From Mesorhizobium sp. (GTDB taxonomy: Bacteria > Pseudomonadota > Alphaproteobacteria > Rhizobiales > Rhizobiaceae), in NCBI RefSeq assembly GCF_004963255.1, contig NZ_SUGA01000019.1, forward strand, positions 1-46,967: a stretch of 46,967 nt of DNA, written 5' to 3'. Made by a program: the position numbers and the translations under genes. Below, one piece after another: positions 15,682 through 23,556 of the stretch (positions are counted from its first letter, which is position 1; every line of letters begins with the position of its first letter). The notes below the pieces were generated by a model. It had not been told where the DNA came from, did not search any database, and saw only the letters and a program-made list of their open reading frames with translations.

Positions 15682-17439
15682 ATGTTGCGAGAGCGCCCTC
15701 CGACCAGCTTGCGGCCCGTTTCCCTGCGCGGCGTGTTCCTGCGCGCGGTCAGCGATGTCGGCCTGTTCTCGCTGCTGATCAACCTGCTGCTGCTGGTGGT
15801 CCCGCTTTACCTGCTCCAGGTCTATGACCGGGTGCTGCCCTCCTCCAGCGTCGAAACGCTGGTCTATCTGTCGGTCATCGCGGTCGCGGCGCTCGGCTTC
15901 CTCGGCTTCCTCGACGCCGTCCGCGCCGTCTACACGCAGCGCATCGCCGCCACCGTCAATGACAGGTTGGGCGCGATGGTTTTCGCCGCTTCGCTCGGCG
16001 ACCGGAGCGGGCCGTCGCCGCTCGCCGACCTCGCCGCGGTCTGCGCGTTCATCCGCTCGCGCGGCGTCTCGGTGCTGTTCGACCTGCCCTTCGCGCCGGT
16101 CTTCCTCGGCCTGCTCTACCTCATCCATCCGGTGCTGTTCTGGGTGACGCTCGGCGGCACCGCGCTGCTGGTCGTGCTGGTCGTGGCCAACCAGCTTGCG
16201 ATCGGCAGGAACGATGCGCTGTCCGCGGAGCGTTCGGCCTTGGCCAGCCGGGCCGAGCAGGCCTTTGCCCGCAACGCCGGGACGCTGCGCGCCATGGGCA
16301 TGGTGGAAAACGCCGCGCGCGCATGGGGACGGCATGTGGCAGAGGCGCTCGTGCTGCATGACCGTTCGGCCAGCGCCAACGCCGTCTTCAGCGGCGCTTC
16401 CCGGGCGCTGCGCATGATACTGCAGCTGGCAATCCTCGGCGCCGGCGCCTGGCTGGTGCTGAAGGGCGAGATGACGGCCGGCATGATCTTCGCCTCCTCG
16501 CTGGTGTCGTCGCGCGCACTGCAGCCGCTCGACCAGCTGATCGGCTCGTGGCGGCAGATCGGCGAGGCCAGGCGCGCGTGGTCGCGGCTGCAGGTCGCGC
16601 TTGCGGCGCAGCCGGCACAGCCGAGCAAACTGACCTTGCCCGATCCGGCCGGCGCGATGGCCGCGCAGGATCTTTTCTTCATCGGGCCGAATGCGACGTT
16701 CGGCGCCGAGCCCATCCTGAAGCGGCTGAGCTTTGCCATTCAGCCCGGCGAAGCTGTAGCGATCGTCGGCCCGAGCGGCGCCGGCAAATCGACACTGGCG
16801 CGGCTGCTTGTCGGGGCGACCCAGCCGAGCGGCGGCTCGGTCCGGATCGACGGCGCCGAACTCAGGACCTGGGACGAGAGCCAGCTTGGCCGGCATATCG
16901 GCTATCTGGCGCAGGAGGTGGAGCTTTTCCCCGGCTCGGTCAGCGAGAATATCGCCCGCTTCGAGGCAGGCGCGGACGACGCGGCGATCGTCGAGGCGGC
17001 AAAACGGGCCGAGGCGCATGAGCTGATCCTTTCGCTGCGCGACGGCTACCAGACGATGGTCGCCGGGACGCTGTCGGGCGGCGAGCGGCAACGGATCGGG
17101 CTGGCGCGCGCCTTCTACGGCAATCCGCGCATCCTGGTGCTGGACGAGCCGAGCACGCATCTCGACGGCGCCGGCGAAACGGCGCTCGAAGCGGTGCTGG
17201 CGGCCGCGCGCGCCGCGGGCGTCACCACGATCGTGATCACGCATCGCCCCTCCATAGCCGCGGCCTGCGACCGCGTGATGGTCCTGCGTGGCGGCGTCAT
17301 CGAGGCGTTCGGACCGAGTGCCGAGGTGCTGCGCCAGTCGACTGTCGACAAGGGCAAAGGCGCGCAGCGGAGCACGGTGGTGACGGGATCGTTCGCTCCG
17401 GTCATTCGCGCCTCGCAGACCATCCGCCACGGGTCGTAG
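15682..17439 (+). CDS. Type I secretion ABC transporter (PrsD-like)
   Basis: The 585-residue protein combines an N-terminal six-helix membrane domain (about 20-300) with an ATPase domain: Walker A GPSGAGKST (363-371), signature LSGGERQ (464-470), Walker B ILVLDE with Asp488-Glu489, and the H-loop His521. There is no N-terminal C39 peptidase domain, so the leader is not cleaved; this matches the PrtD/PrsD class that exports proteins with a C-terminal signal. It begins 12 bases after the glycanase stop and ends 3 bases before the membrane fusion gene, so the three form one operon for export of the glycanase and perhaps other RTX proteins. Confidence 0.93.
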   Translation: MLRERPPTSLRPVSLRGVFLRAVSDVGLFSLLINLLLLVVPLYLLQVYDRVLPSSSVETLVYLSVIAVAALGFLGFLDAVRAVYTQRIAATVNDRLGAMVFAASLGDRSGPSPLADLAAVCAFIRSRGVSVLFDLPFAPVFLGLLYLIHPVLFWVTLGGTALLVVLVVANQLAIGRNDALSAERSALASRAEQAFARNAGTLRAMGMVENAARAWGRHVAEALVLHDRSASANAVFSGASRALRMILQLAILGAGAWLVLKGEMTAGMIFASSLVSSRALQPLDQLIGSWRQIGEARRAWSRLQVALAAQPAQPSKLTLPDPAGAMAAQDLFFIGPNATFGAEPILKRLSFAIQPGEAVAIVGPSGAGKSTLARLLVGATQPSGGSVRIDGAELRTWDESQLGRHIGYLAQEVELFPGSVSENIARFEAGADDAAIVEAAKRAEAHELILSLRDGYQTMVAGTLSGGERQRIGLARAFYGNPRILVLDEPSTHLDGAGETALEAVLAAARAAGVTTIVITHRPSIAAACDRVMVLRGGVIEAFGPSAEVLRQSTVDKGKGAQRSTVVTGSFAPVIRASQTIRHGS

Positions 17440-17442
17440 ACG

Positions 17443-18762
17443 ATGTCCGCGCCAAGCCTCAGCTTCGACGATCGCCCGCGCACCGATTTCCGGCGCACGG
17501 CCTTAGCCGGTTACGCGGCAATCGCCTTGCTGGTCGGCGGCTTCGGCTACTGGGCAGCGAGCGCCCCGCTGGCGGGTGCCGTGATCACGCAAGGCACGAT
17601 CGCGGCGACCGGCGGCAACATCCTGATCCAGCATCGCGAGGGTGGCATCATCAGGCAATTGCTGGTGCACGAGGGCGACCGCGTGCGCGAAGGACAGGAG
17701 CTCATCCTGCTCGACCGGACCGCCCCGGAGGCCGAGCTAAACCGGCTGTCCCGCCAGTGGATCGCGCTCAAGGCGAATGCCGCGCGGCTGGAGGCCGAGC
17801 GCGACGGGCTCGCCACGCTGGCGCCGATCAGCGAGCCCGCGCCGGCGCCCTTCCAGCAGGAGTTCCAAAACCTGATCCGCGAACAGCAGAAGGAGTTCGA
17901 CGCGAGGCTTGCGCGCTTCCGCTCGGAGCAGTCGATCCTGGCGCAGCGGGTCGCCATGCATCGCGAGTCGGTCAAGGGCCTGAACGCGCAGAAGGCAGCA
18001 ATCGAGCAGCAGGACGAGGTGGTGAAGAAGGAGCTCGGCATCAAGACCGACCTTCTCGGCAAGGGCCTCACCAACCGCAGCGAATATTCGCAGCTGCTGC
18101 GCTCGGAGGCCGACCTTGTCGGCCAGGCCGGCGCGCTGGAGGCGTACCTTGCCTCCGCCAACACGCAGATCGTGGAGGCCGAGGCGCAGATCGAACGCGC
18201 CACGACGCAGCGCGTCGAGGAGGCCCTGACCAAGCTAGACGACGTGCGCACCAATCTCGCCGACATCGAGGAGCAGATGCGCGCCGCGCAAGCCGTGCTG
18301 AAGCGCACGACGATCACCGCGCCGGCGGCGGGCATCGTCGTGTCCTCCACCTATAATTCGCAAGGCAGCGTGGTCGCGCCCGGCGAGAAGATCATGGAGC
18401 TCCTGCCCACGTCATCGGGCCTGGTGGTGGACGCAAAGCTCAGGCCTAGGGACATCGACCAGGTGCATGTCGGCCAGAAGGCGAAGCTCAGGCTTTCGGC
18501 GCTCAACGCCCGGCTCACGCCAGAAGTGCCGGCCACGGTAAGCGAGATCTCCGCCGACCGGCTGATCGACGAAACCACCCACGAGCCCTATTTCCGCGCC
18601 AGGCTGAAGATCGCCGATGCCCTGCCGCCCGGCGTGAAGCGAGAACAGCTTTATCCCGGCGCCCCGGTCGATACCTTCATCAGCACCGGCGACCGGACTT
18701 TCTTCGAATATCTGGTGCGGCCGATGATGGATTCCTTCGCGCGGGCATTTGCGGAAAGGTAG
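17443..18762 (+). CDS. HlyD-family membrane fusion protein (PrsE-like)
   Basis: The 439-residue protein has one N-terminal membrane helix (about 22-40), a short lipoyl-like half-motif ('GGNILIQHREGGIIRQLLVHEGDRV'), a long periplasmic alpha-helical hairpin (about 95-290), the second lipoyl half ('TITAPAAGIVVSS') and a C-terminal beta-barrel ('PGAPVDTFISTGDRTFFEYLVRPM'). This is the standard layout of type I secretion adaptors bridging the inner-membrane ABC protein to an outer-membrane TolC-like channel. No TolC gene is present here, so the channel must be encoded elsewhere. It is the last gene of the glycanase-secretion operon. Confidence 0.93.
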   Translation: MSAPSLSFDDRPRTDFRRTALAGYAAIALLVGGFGYWAASAPLAGAVITQGTIAATGGNILIQHREGGIIRQLLVHEGDRVREGQELILLDRTAPEAELNRLSRQWIALKANAARLEAERDGLATLAPISEPAPAPFQQEFQNLIREQQKEFDARLARFRSEQSILAQRVAMHRESVKGLNAQKAAIEQQDEVVKKELGIKTDLLGKGLTNRSEYSQLLRSEADLVGQAGALEAYLASANTQIVEAEAQIERATTQRVEEALTKLDDVRTNLADIEEQMRAAQAVLKRTTITAPAAGIVVSSTYNSQGSVVAPGEKIMELLPTSSGLVVDAKLRPRDIDQVHVGQKAKLRLSALNARLTPEVPATVSEISADRLIDETTHEPYFRARLKIADALPPGVKREQLYPGAPVDTFISTGDRTFFEYLVRPMMDSFARAFAER

Positions 18763-18858
18763 GGGCGGAGGACAGTTGCCGGCGGCCATTCGCGGTGGGC
18801 GGCAGGCTCATGGCCAGGTGCCGGATACGTCCCCGGGCAACGGCGCTAGGCAGACGGC

Positions 18859-19071
18859 TTACTCCAGAAACATCAGGGCCGTGGCCAGGAATCCCATACC
18901 GAAGCAAGACGCCATCGAATAAGCGATCATCCCGGCAGCCACATAGTCGCCCCCGCCTGACGACAGATGGCTGCCGAGCGTGCCGAAAGCCAGGAGCCAG
19001 CACGCTACGGCCAACCCGATGATCGCCCCGATGGCGAGGTTCTTGACGACAAAGAGCACCAGTGGAGGCAT
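18859..19071 (-). CDS. Small two-helix membrane protein
   Basis: A 70-residue product with two hydrophobic helices (about 5-28 and 45-68, including 'AIIGLAVACWLLAFG' and 'CFGMGFLATALMFLE'). The start at 19071 is preceded by GGGAG nine bases upstream; a longer upstream frame has no good support. It is convergent to the secretion operon. Function unknown. Confidence 0.6.
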   Translation of the reverse strand: MPPLVLFVVKNLAIGAIIGLAVACWLLAFGTLGSHLSSGGGDYVAAGMIAYSMASCFGMGFLATALMFLE

Positions 19072-19433
19072 GAGCGCGGCTCCCAAAGAGCATTTCGCGG
19101 CGGCCCACGGCTTTGCGGCCTCATGAGCCGGCTGCTGCCATTCAACGCCAGGACAGGCATCTGGTTGCTTCTCCTGCCTGTTTCGCTCCTGAACCGGTTC
19201 GAGCGGCTGTTTGCCTGCTGCATGGGTTTCGGCCAGGGTGCGAGCCGCCAGCCTCATCCAGCTTCGACGCGGACGCGCTCCGTGCCCATTGGCAAAGGAT
19301 GATTTCAAACCGAGAAATCGCCAGATTCCACGGCAGTTTCGACGCCCGCTCCAACGCTGGCTTCCCCGGTCGTCAGCGACAGTCCTGCCATCGACGACGC
19401 GAAATGGTCGCGCCGCAAAGGATGGAGACGACG
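19072..19433. other. Intergenic stretch without a clear gene
   Basis: A plus-strand frame from 19123 encodes a short hydrophobic segment but lacks a ribosome binding site and overlaps a minus-strand extension of the neighbouring gene. I accept neither. Nothing else is evident except the presumable promoter of the DUF1127 gene near its end. Confidence 0.35.
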
Positions 19434-19676
19434 ATGACGAGTTTGGAACATACTGCCTTTAGAACCGCGGGCTACCGCCCGATCGGCTTTGCCGGCCGAG
19501 CGCTCAGGCTTTTCTATCATGCGATGAGGATGCGCAGCGACCGCGCCGCCTTGCACGCCATGCCTGACTATCTGCTCAAGGACATGGGCATCACCCGTTC
19601 GGGAATCGACTACTACACCTCAACGCGCCGCGCTGCCTCCGGCACCGGCGGGATGGACATCCGCACCATCGGCTAA
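19434..19676 (+). CDS. DUF1127 (YjiS-like) small protein
   Basis: An 80-residue protein with the DUF1127 core: an amphipathic helix (RALRLFYHAMRMRSDRAAL) followed by 'MPDYLLKDMGITRSGID'. Proteins of this group are small, basic and common in alphaproteobacteria; some members act in RNA metabolism or stress-related regulation. The start at 19434 has GGAG eight bases upstream. A strong terminator follows at 19712, so it is a single-gene transcript. Confidence 0.85.
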   Translation: MTSLEHTAFRTAGYRPIGFAGRALRLFYHAMRMRSDRAALHAMPDYLLKDMGITRSGIDYYTSTRRAASGTGGMDIRTIG

Positions 19677-19711
19677 TCGCGGATAGCGATTGCGGCCACG
19701 CCGTCGAAAAG

Positions 19712-19742
19712 CCCCGGGCTCTTCCGAACGCCCGGGGTTTTT
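19712..19742 (+). terminator. Rho-independent terminator
   Basis: CCCCGGGC (19712-19719) pairs with GCCCGGGG (19730-19737) across a 10-base loop, directly followed by TTTTT. It lies 36 bases after the DUF1127 stop codon and ends that transcript. Confidence 0.92.
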
Positions 19743-19920
19743 GCATTCCGGCGCATAGGCTCAAGCGGTGTGCCAGTCCGTTTCAAACGATACGTCGATG
19801 CCAATTTCCACGGTGGGCGTATGAAAAATTCCACGGTCGCATCCACTCTCGTTCAAACGCTCCAACGGCAAGCAGAGGCCGTCACGGCAACCAAGCCGCA
19901 AAACAACCTTGGAGATGATG

Positions 19921-20499
19921 ATGCAACCCAACACCAAACCTGCACGGCTTCCTCTCAATGGCGTCGACACGCCGAACCTGATGGCGACGATCAATTTCGT
20001 CGCCGGGCAGCCGGAGCTCGCCAAGTTCCAGTTCCGCGCCCACAATGAGTGGATCGAGGGCACGCACAGCAAGACCGTCATGCATGGCTTCTTCGGCGCC
20101 GGCAACGAGCAGAAGCACGAGAAGCCGCATTATGCCGACGCCGACCATCCGGCGATTCTGTGCGGCGCCGACAATGCGCCGACCCCGGTCGAGTGGCTTC
20201 TGCACGGGCTGGCTGGCTGCCTGATGGCCGGCGTCGCCAACATCGCCGCCGCGCGCGGCATCAAGCTCACCAAGGTGAAGTGCTCGGTGGACGGCGACAT
20301 CGACCTGCGCGGCATCCTCGGCATCTCCGATGAGGTCCGCAACGGCTTCCAGAACATCCATGTTTCGTTCGAGATCGAAGGCGACGCGCCGGCCGAAAAG
20401 CTCCAGCAGCTGGTCGAGCAGTCGCGTGCCCGCTCGGCCGTCTTCGACGTGCTGACCAAGGGCGTGCCGGTCACCGTCGGCATCAAGAGCATCCAGTAA
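19921..20499 (+). CDS. OsmC-family protein, first gene of a four-gene operon
   Basis: The 192-residue protein has the OsmC/Ohr fold signature: 'PTPVEWLLHGLAGCLMAGVANIAAARGI' with the peroxidatic-type Cys100, a second Cys81, and the C-terminal strand 'VPVTVGIKSIQ'. True OsmC/Ohr thiol peroxidases have a resolving Cys in the later helix; here that position reads ARSAVFDV without Cys, so the classical two-Cys cycle is doubtful. GGAG six bases before 19921 selects this ATG among three successive ones. It is followed by two flavoprotein genes and a MaoC hydratase in the same direction with short gaps. Peroxide handling of a pathway intermediate is a guess. Confidence 0.88.
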   Translation: MQPNTKPARLPLNGVDTPNLMATINFVAGQPELAKFQFRAHNEWIEGTHSKTVMHGFFGAGNEQKHEKPHYADADHPAILCGADNAPTPVEWLLHGLAGCLMAGVANIAAARGIKLTKVKCSVDGDIDLRGILGISDEVRNGFQNIHVSFEIEGDAPAEKLQQLVEQSRARSAVFDVLTKGVPVTVGIKSIQ

Positions 20500-20559
20500 G
20501 CCGACAGGCGGTCCGGAACCGATCCGGGCCGCTTCCCTCTCCTCGGACGGAACTGAACC

Positions 20560-21786
20560 ATGAGACGCGCGGACGTGGTCATCATCGGCGCGGGCCAGGC
20601 CGGCCTTGCCCTCAGCCACTGCCTCGGCCAGGCCGGCATCGACCACGCCGTGCTGGAGCGCGGCCGCATCGGCGAGCGTTGGCGCTCGCAGAGCTGGCGC
20701 TCGCTTCGGCTGCTCACGCCGAACTGGCTGAATGCGCTCCCCGGCTCGCCCTACAAGGGCGGCGATCCCGACGGATTCATGAGCAAAGGGGCTTTCGTGG
20801 AATGCCTGGAGCGCTACGCCCGGCAATGGCATGCGCCGGTCGAGACCAATGTCGAGGTACTCGCCGCCAAGCGAACCAGCGACGGCTTCGCCTTGGGCAC
20901 GAACGCAGGCGACTGGTCGGCACGCGCGGTCGTCGTCGCGACGGGGCATTGCGACCGGCCGGTCATCCCTTTTTCGACTGAGACCCTTCGCGGACCGCTC
21001 AGCATCCACGCGTCGCACTATCGCTCGCCCGGCGAGCTGCCGGGCGGCGGCGTGCTGGTCGTCGGCGCCTCGTCCTCCGGCGTGCAGATCGCCGACGAGC
21101 TCGCCCGCGCCGGGCGGCGCGTGGTGCTTTCGGTCGGCAAGCATACGCGGCTGCCCAGAACATGGCGCGGCCAGGACATCTTCTTCTGGCTCTGCGCAAT
21201 GGGCCTGATGGCGCAGCGCCCGGAAGACCTGGCCAATCCGGAAGGCGCCCGGCGCCAGCCATCGCTGCAGCTCGCCGGCCGGCCGGACAGGGCCGATGTC
21301 GACCTCGCCACGCTGCAGGCGCTCGGCGTGGAACTCGCCGGGCGGGTACGTGGCGTCAGCGATCGCAAGATCGGCTTCGCCAGCGATCTCGGCCAGCACA
21401 TCGCGGCAGCCGAAGCGAAGCAGGCACGCCTGCTCGACCAAATCAACCGCTTTGCTGGCACGCCGACACCCTACCGCCCCGAGCCGGTGGCGCTGCCATC
21501 GGCCTCGAGCGAGCGGCTGTCGCTGACCGACGGATCGATCCGCACCATCATCTGGGCGACCGGCTATGCGCGCTCGTTCGGCTGGCTGGAGCCGCTGGCG
21601 CTCGGCGGCGACGGCGAGCTCGCGCATCAGGGCGGCGTCACCAGCGTGCCCGGCCTCTACGCGCTCGGCTTCCGTTTCCTGCGCAAGCGCGATTCCAACT
21701 TCATCGGCGGCGTCGGCGCGGACGCCGAGGCGATCGCCGCCGAAATCTCCCATCATCTCGACCGCAATGGCCGCAAGGCGGCCTGA
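20560..21786 (+). CDS. FAD/NAD(P)-binding flavoprotein (CzcO/monooxygenase-like)
   Basis: A 408-residue flavoprotein. GAGQAG at 10-15 is the FAD dinucleotide fold, 'LVVGASSSGVQIA' (about 165-180) is the second, NAD(P)-binding fold, and 'WATGYA' near residue 331 is the typical ATG motif of flavin monooxygenase-like proteins. The N-terminal 'GERWRSQSWRSLRLLTPNWLNALPG' is also characteristic. It resembles CzcO-like and other class B flavin monooxygenase relatives. It is the second gene of the OsmC operon (gap 60 bases) and is followed within 12 bases by a second FAD enzyme. The substrate is not visible from sequence. Confidence 0.88.
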   Translation: MRRADVVIIGAGQAGLALSHCLGQAGIDHAVLERGRIGERWRSQSWRSLRLLTPNWLNALPGSPYKGGDPDGFMSKGAFVECLERYARQWHAPVETNVEVLAAKRTSDGFALGTNAGDWSARAVVVATGHCDRPVIPFSTETLRGPLSIHASHYRSPGELPGGGVLVVGASSSGVQIADELARAGRRVVLSVGKHTRLPRTWRGQDIFFWLCAMGLMAQRPEDLANPEGARRQPSLQLAGRPDRADVDLATLQALGVELAGRVRGVSDRKIGFASDLGQHIAAAEAKQARLLDQINRFAGTPTPYRPEPVALPSASSERLSLTDGSIRTIIWATGYARSFGWLEPLALGGDGELAHQGGVTSVPGLYALGFRFLRKRDSNFIGGVGADAEAIAAEISHHLDRNGRKAA

Positions 21787-21798
21787 GGAACCACGACC

Positions 21799-23070
21799 AT
21801 GACAAGCAATCCCGTCTCCCTCATGGCCTCCCCCAGGCGAGGCCACTACGACGCCATCATCGTCGGCGCGCGCTGCGCGGGTGCCGCGACCGCGATGCTG
21901 CTTGCCCGCGCGGGCCTCAAGGTGCTGGCGATCGACCGCAAGCCCTATGGCTCCGACACGCTGTCGACGCATGCGCTGATGCGGCCAGCGGTGCTGCAAT
22001 TATGGCGCTGGGGCCTGCTGGAGCCGCTGCTCAACGCCGGCACGCCGCTGATCGAGACGACGACCTTCCACTATGGCGACAACGAGATCACCATCCCCCT
22101 CGCCTCCGGTTCGGAGCTTCCCGGCCTGATCGCGCCGCGGCGCACCGTGCTCGACCGCATCCTGGTCGACGCAGCGCGCAAGGCCGGCGCGGAGATCCTG
22201 CACGAAGTCGCGGTCGGCGATCTCTTCGCCGACACGCGCGGGCGGGTGCGCGGCATCGAGATCCGAGCCGCCGGCCGATCGTCCCTGCGGGTCAGCGCAG
22301 ATATCGTGGTCGGCGCCGACGGCGTCGGCTCGCTGGTGGCGAAATGCGTCGACGCCCAGATCTTGCGACGCGGCTCGGTGTCGGCCGCCCATGTCTACGG
22401 CTATGCGCCAGTCGAGCCGGGCGCAGGCTATCACTGGTATTTCCGCGACCGGATCGCCGGCTCCTTCATCCCGACCAATGACAGCCTCGCCTGCATTGTC
22501 GCCTCGGTGCCGACGGGCCTGTTCGACCAGCGCTTCCGCCTCGGCCACGCGCGTGCCCGCATGGATGTGCTCGAAGCGCTTTCGCCGGCTCTTGCCGCAC
22601 AGGCGGCCCGCGCGCCAAAGGACACTCGCCTGCAGGCGTTCCGCGGCGTGCCGGGCTATATCCGCCAGCCGCACGGCCCCGGCTGGGCGCTGGTGGGCGA
22701 CGCCGGCTTCTTCCGCGACCCGATCACCTCGCACGGCATTTCCGATGCGCTGCGCGACGCCGAGGGCCTGGCGCGCGCCATCCTCGACGGCTCGGAGGCG
22801 GCGTTCGCGATCTGGCAGCAGCAGCGCGACATGATCGCCAACCAGATCCTGGATACCACCGACGCGATCGCCGGCTTCGAATGGACGCTCGACAATCTCG
22901 GCGGGCGGCATCGCCGCTTCAGCGCGGTGCTGAAGGCTGAGGTGCAGGCGCTGGCCGGGCAACCCATGCCCGTCCGCCGCGCCTCGAAGCCCTCGACCTA
23001 TCGGGCGCCGGCCAACCAGGACAGGCCGCCGGCCGACCTTTCACACAACCGAACAGGAGCAAGACCATGA
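21799..23070 (+). CDS. FAD-dependent oxidoreductase (geranylgeranyl-reductase/PHBH type)
   Basis: The 423-residue protein begins with a Rossmann fold 'AIIVGARCAGAATAMLLARAG' (a GxRxxGA variant of GxGxxG), then the ribityl-binding helix ('RTVLDRILVDAARKAGAE') and the second FAD motif 'WALVGDAGFFRDPITSHGISDALRDAE', a GD-type motif of the PHBH/geranylgeranyl-reductase superfamily. It likely hydroxylates or reduces an organic substrate. GAGGAACC precedes the ATG. Its stop overlaps the start of the next gene by four bases (ATGA), indicating translational coupling to the MaoC hydratase. Tryptophan-halogenase-like chemistry is less likely because no WxWxIP motif is seen. Confidence 0.87.
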   Translation: MTSNPVSLMASPRRGHYDAIIVGARCAGAATAMLLARAGLKVLAIDRKPYGSDTLSTHALMRPAVLQLWRWGLLEPLLNAGTPLIETTTFHYGDNEITIPLASGSELPGLIAPRRTVLDRILVDAARKAGAEILHEVAVGDLFADTRGRVRGIEIRAAGRSSLRVSADIVVGADGVGSLVAKCVDAQILRRGSVSAAHVYGYAPVEPGAGYHWYFRDRIAGSFIPTNDSLACIVASVPTGLFDQRFRLGHARARMDVLEALSPALAAQAARAPKDTRLQAFRGVPGYIRQPHGPGWALVGDAGFFRDPITSHGISDALRDAEGLARAILDGSEAAFAIWQQQRDMIANQILDTTDAIAGFEWTLDNLGGRHRRFSAVLKAEVQALAGQPMPVRRASKPSTYRAPANQDRPPADLSHNRTGARP

Positions 23071-23540
23071 CTTTGCAGTTGATGAAGGACGGGCATCTGA
23101 TGCAGGACGGCTGGGTCGGCGTCGTCAAGGGCCGGCCAAAGGTGGGCGCTTTCGCCGAGCGCTCGCGGCGCACGCAGCCGCAGGATATCGACGCCTTCGC
23201 CGACATGACCGGCGACCGTAACCCGCTGCACTATGACAAGGGGCTGGCCGAGGCCTCGGTGTTCGGCAAGCTCATCGTGCAGGGCGGCGTCACCTCCGGC
23301 ATCCTGAACGCGGTGGTGGCGGAGGACCTTCCCGGCCCCGGCTCGGTGTTCCTCGAAGTGTCGTGGAAATTCATCAAGGCGGTCGGCGTCGGCGAACAGA
23401 TCACCGGCCGCGTCGAGGTCAAGGAAGTGCGTGCCGACAAGCCGATCACCAAGCTGGAGACATCGGTGCGCAACGAAGCCGGCGAGCTTTGCCTCACCGG
23501 CACCGCGACGGTGTTCACCGTGCCGCTCGCCAAGGGTTGA
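23067..23540 (+). CDS. MaoC-like enoyl-CoA hydratase
   Basis: A 157-residue single hot-dog domain. 'ADMTGDRNPLHYDKGLAEASVFGKLIVQGG' (residues about 45-75) is the (R)-hydratase 2 motif, with catalytic Asp50 and His55. Such enzymes add water to trans-2-enoyl-CoA or process related thioesters. The start overlaps the preceding stop, and AGGAG sits inside the upstream gene. As last gene of the OsmC/flavoprotein operon it suggests the pathway handles a CoA-linked acid or a compound degraded to one. It is convergent with a regulator-hydrolase fusion gene 16 bases away. Confidence 0.88.
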   Translation: MTLQLMKDGHLMQDGWVGVVKGRPKVGAFAERSRRTQPQDIDAFADMTGDRNPLHYDKGLAEASVFGKLIVQGGVTSGILNAVVAEDLPGPGSVFLEVSWKFIKAVGVGEQITGRVEVKEVRADKPITKLETSVRNEAGELCLTGTATVFTVPLAKG

Positions 23541-23556
23541 GGACTTCGCGTATCGC

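Noticed and set aside
14164..17430. Very long open frame (over 1,000 codons) on the minus strand
   Set aside because: It lies opposite the glycanase and ABC transporter genes, has no recognisable domain and is rich in Arg, Gly, Ala, His and Gln, as expected of an antisense frame in GC-rich coding DNA.
19882..21999. Minus-strand open frame of about 700 codons
   Set aside because: It is antisense to OsmC and the flavoproteins, with the typical His/Arg/Gly-rich shadow composition.
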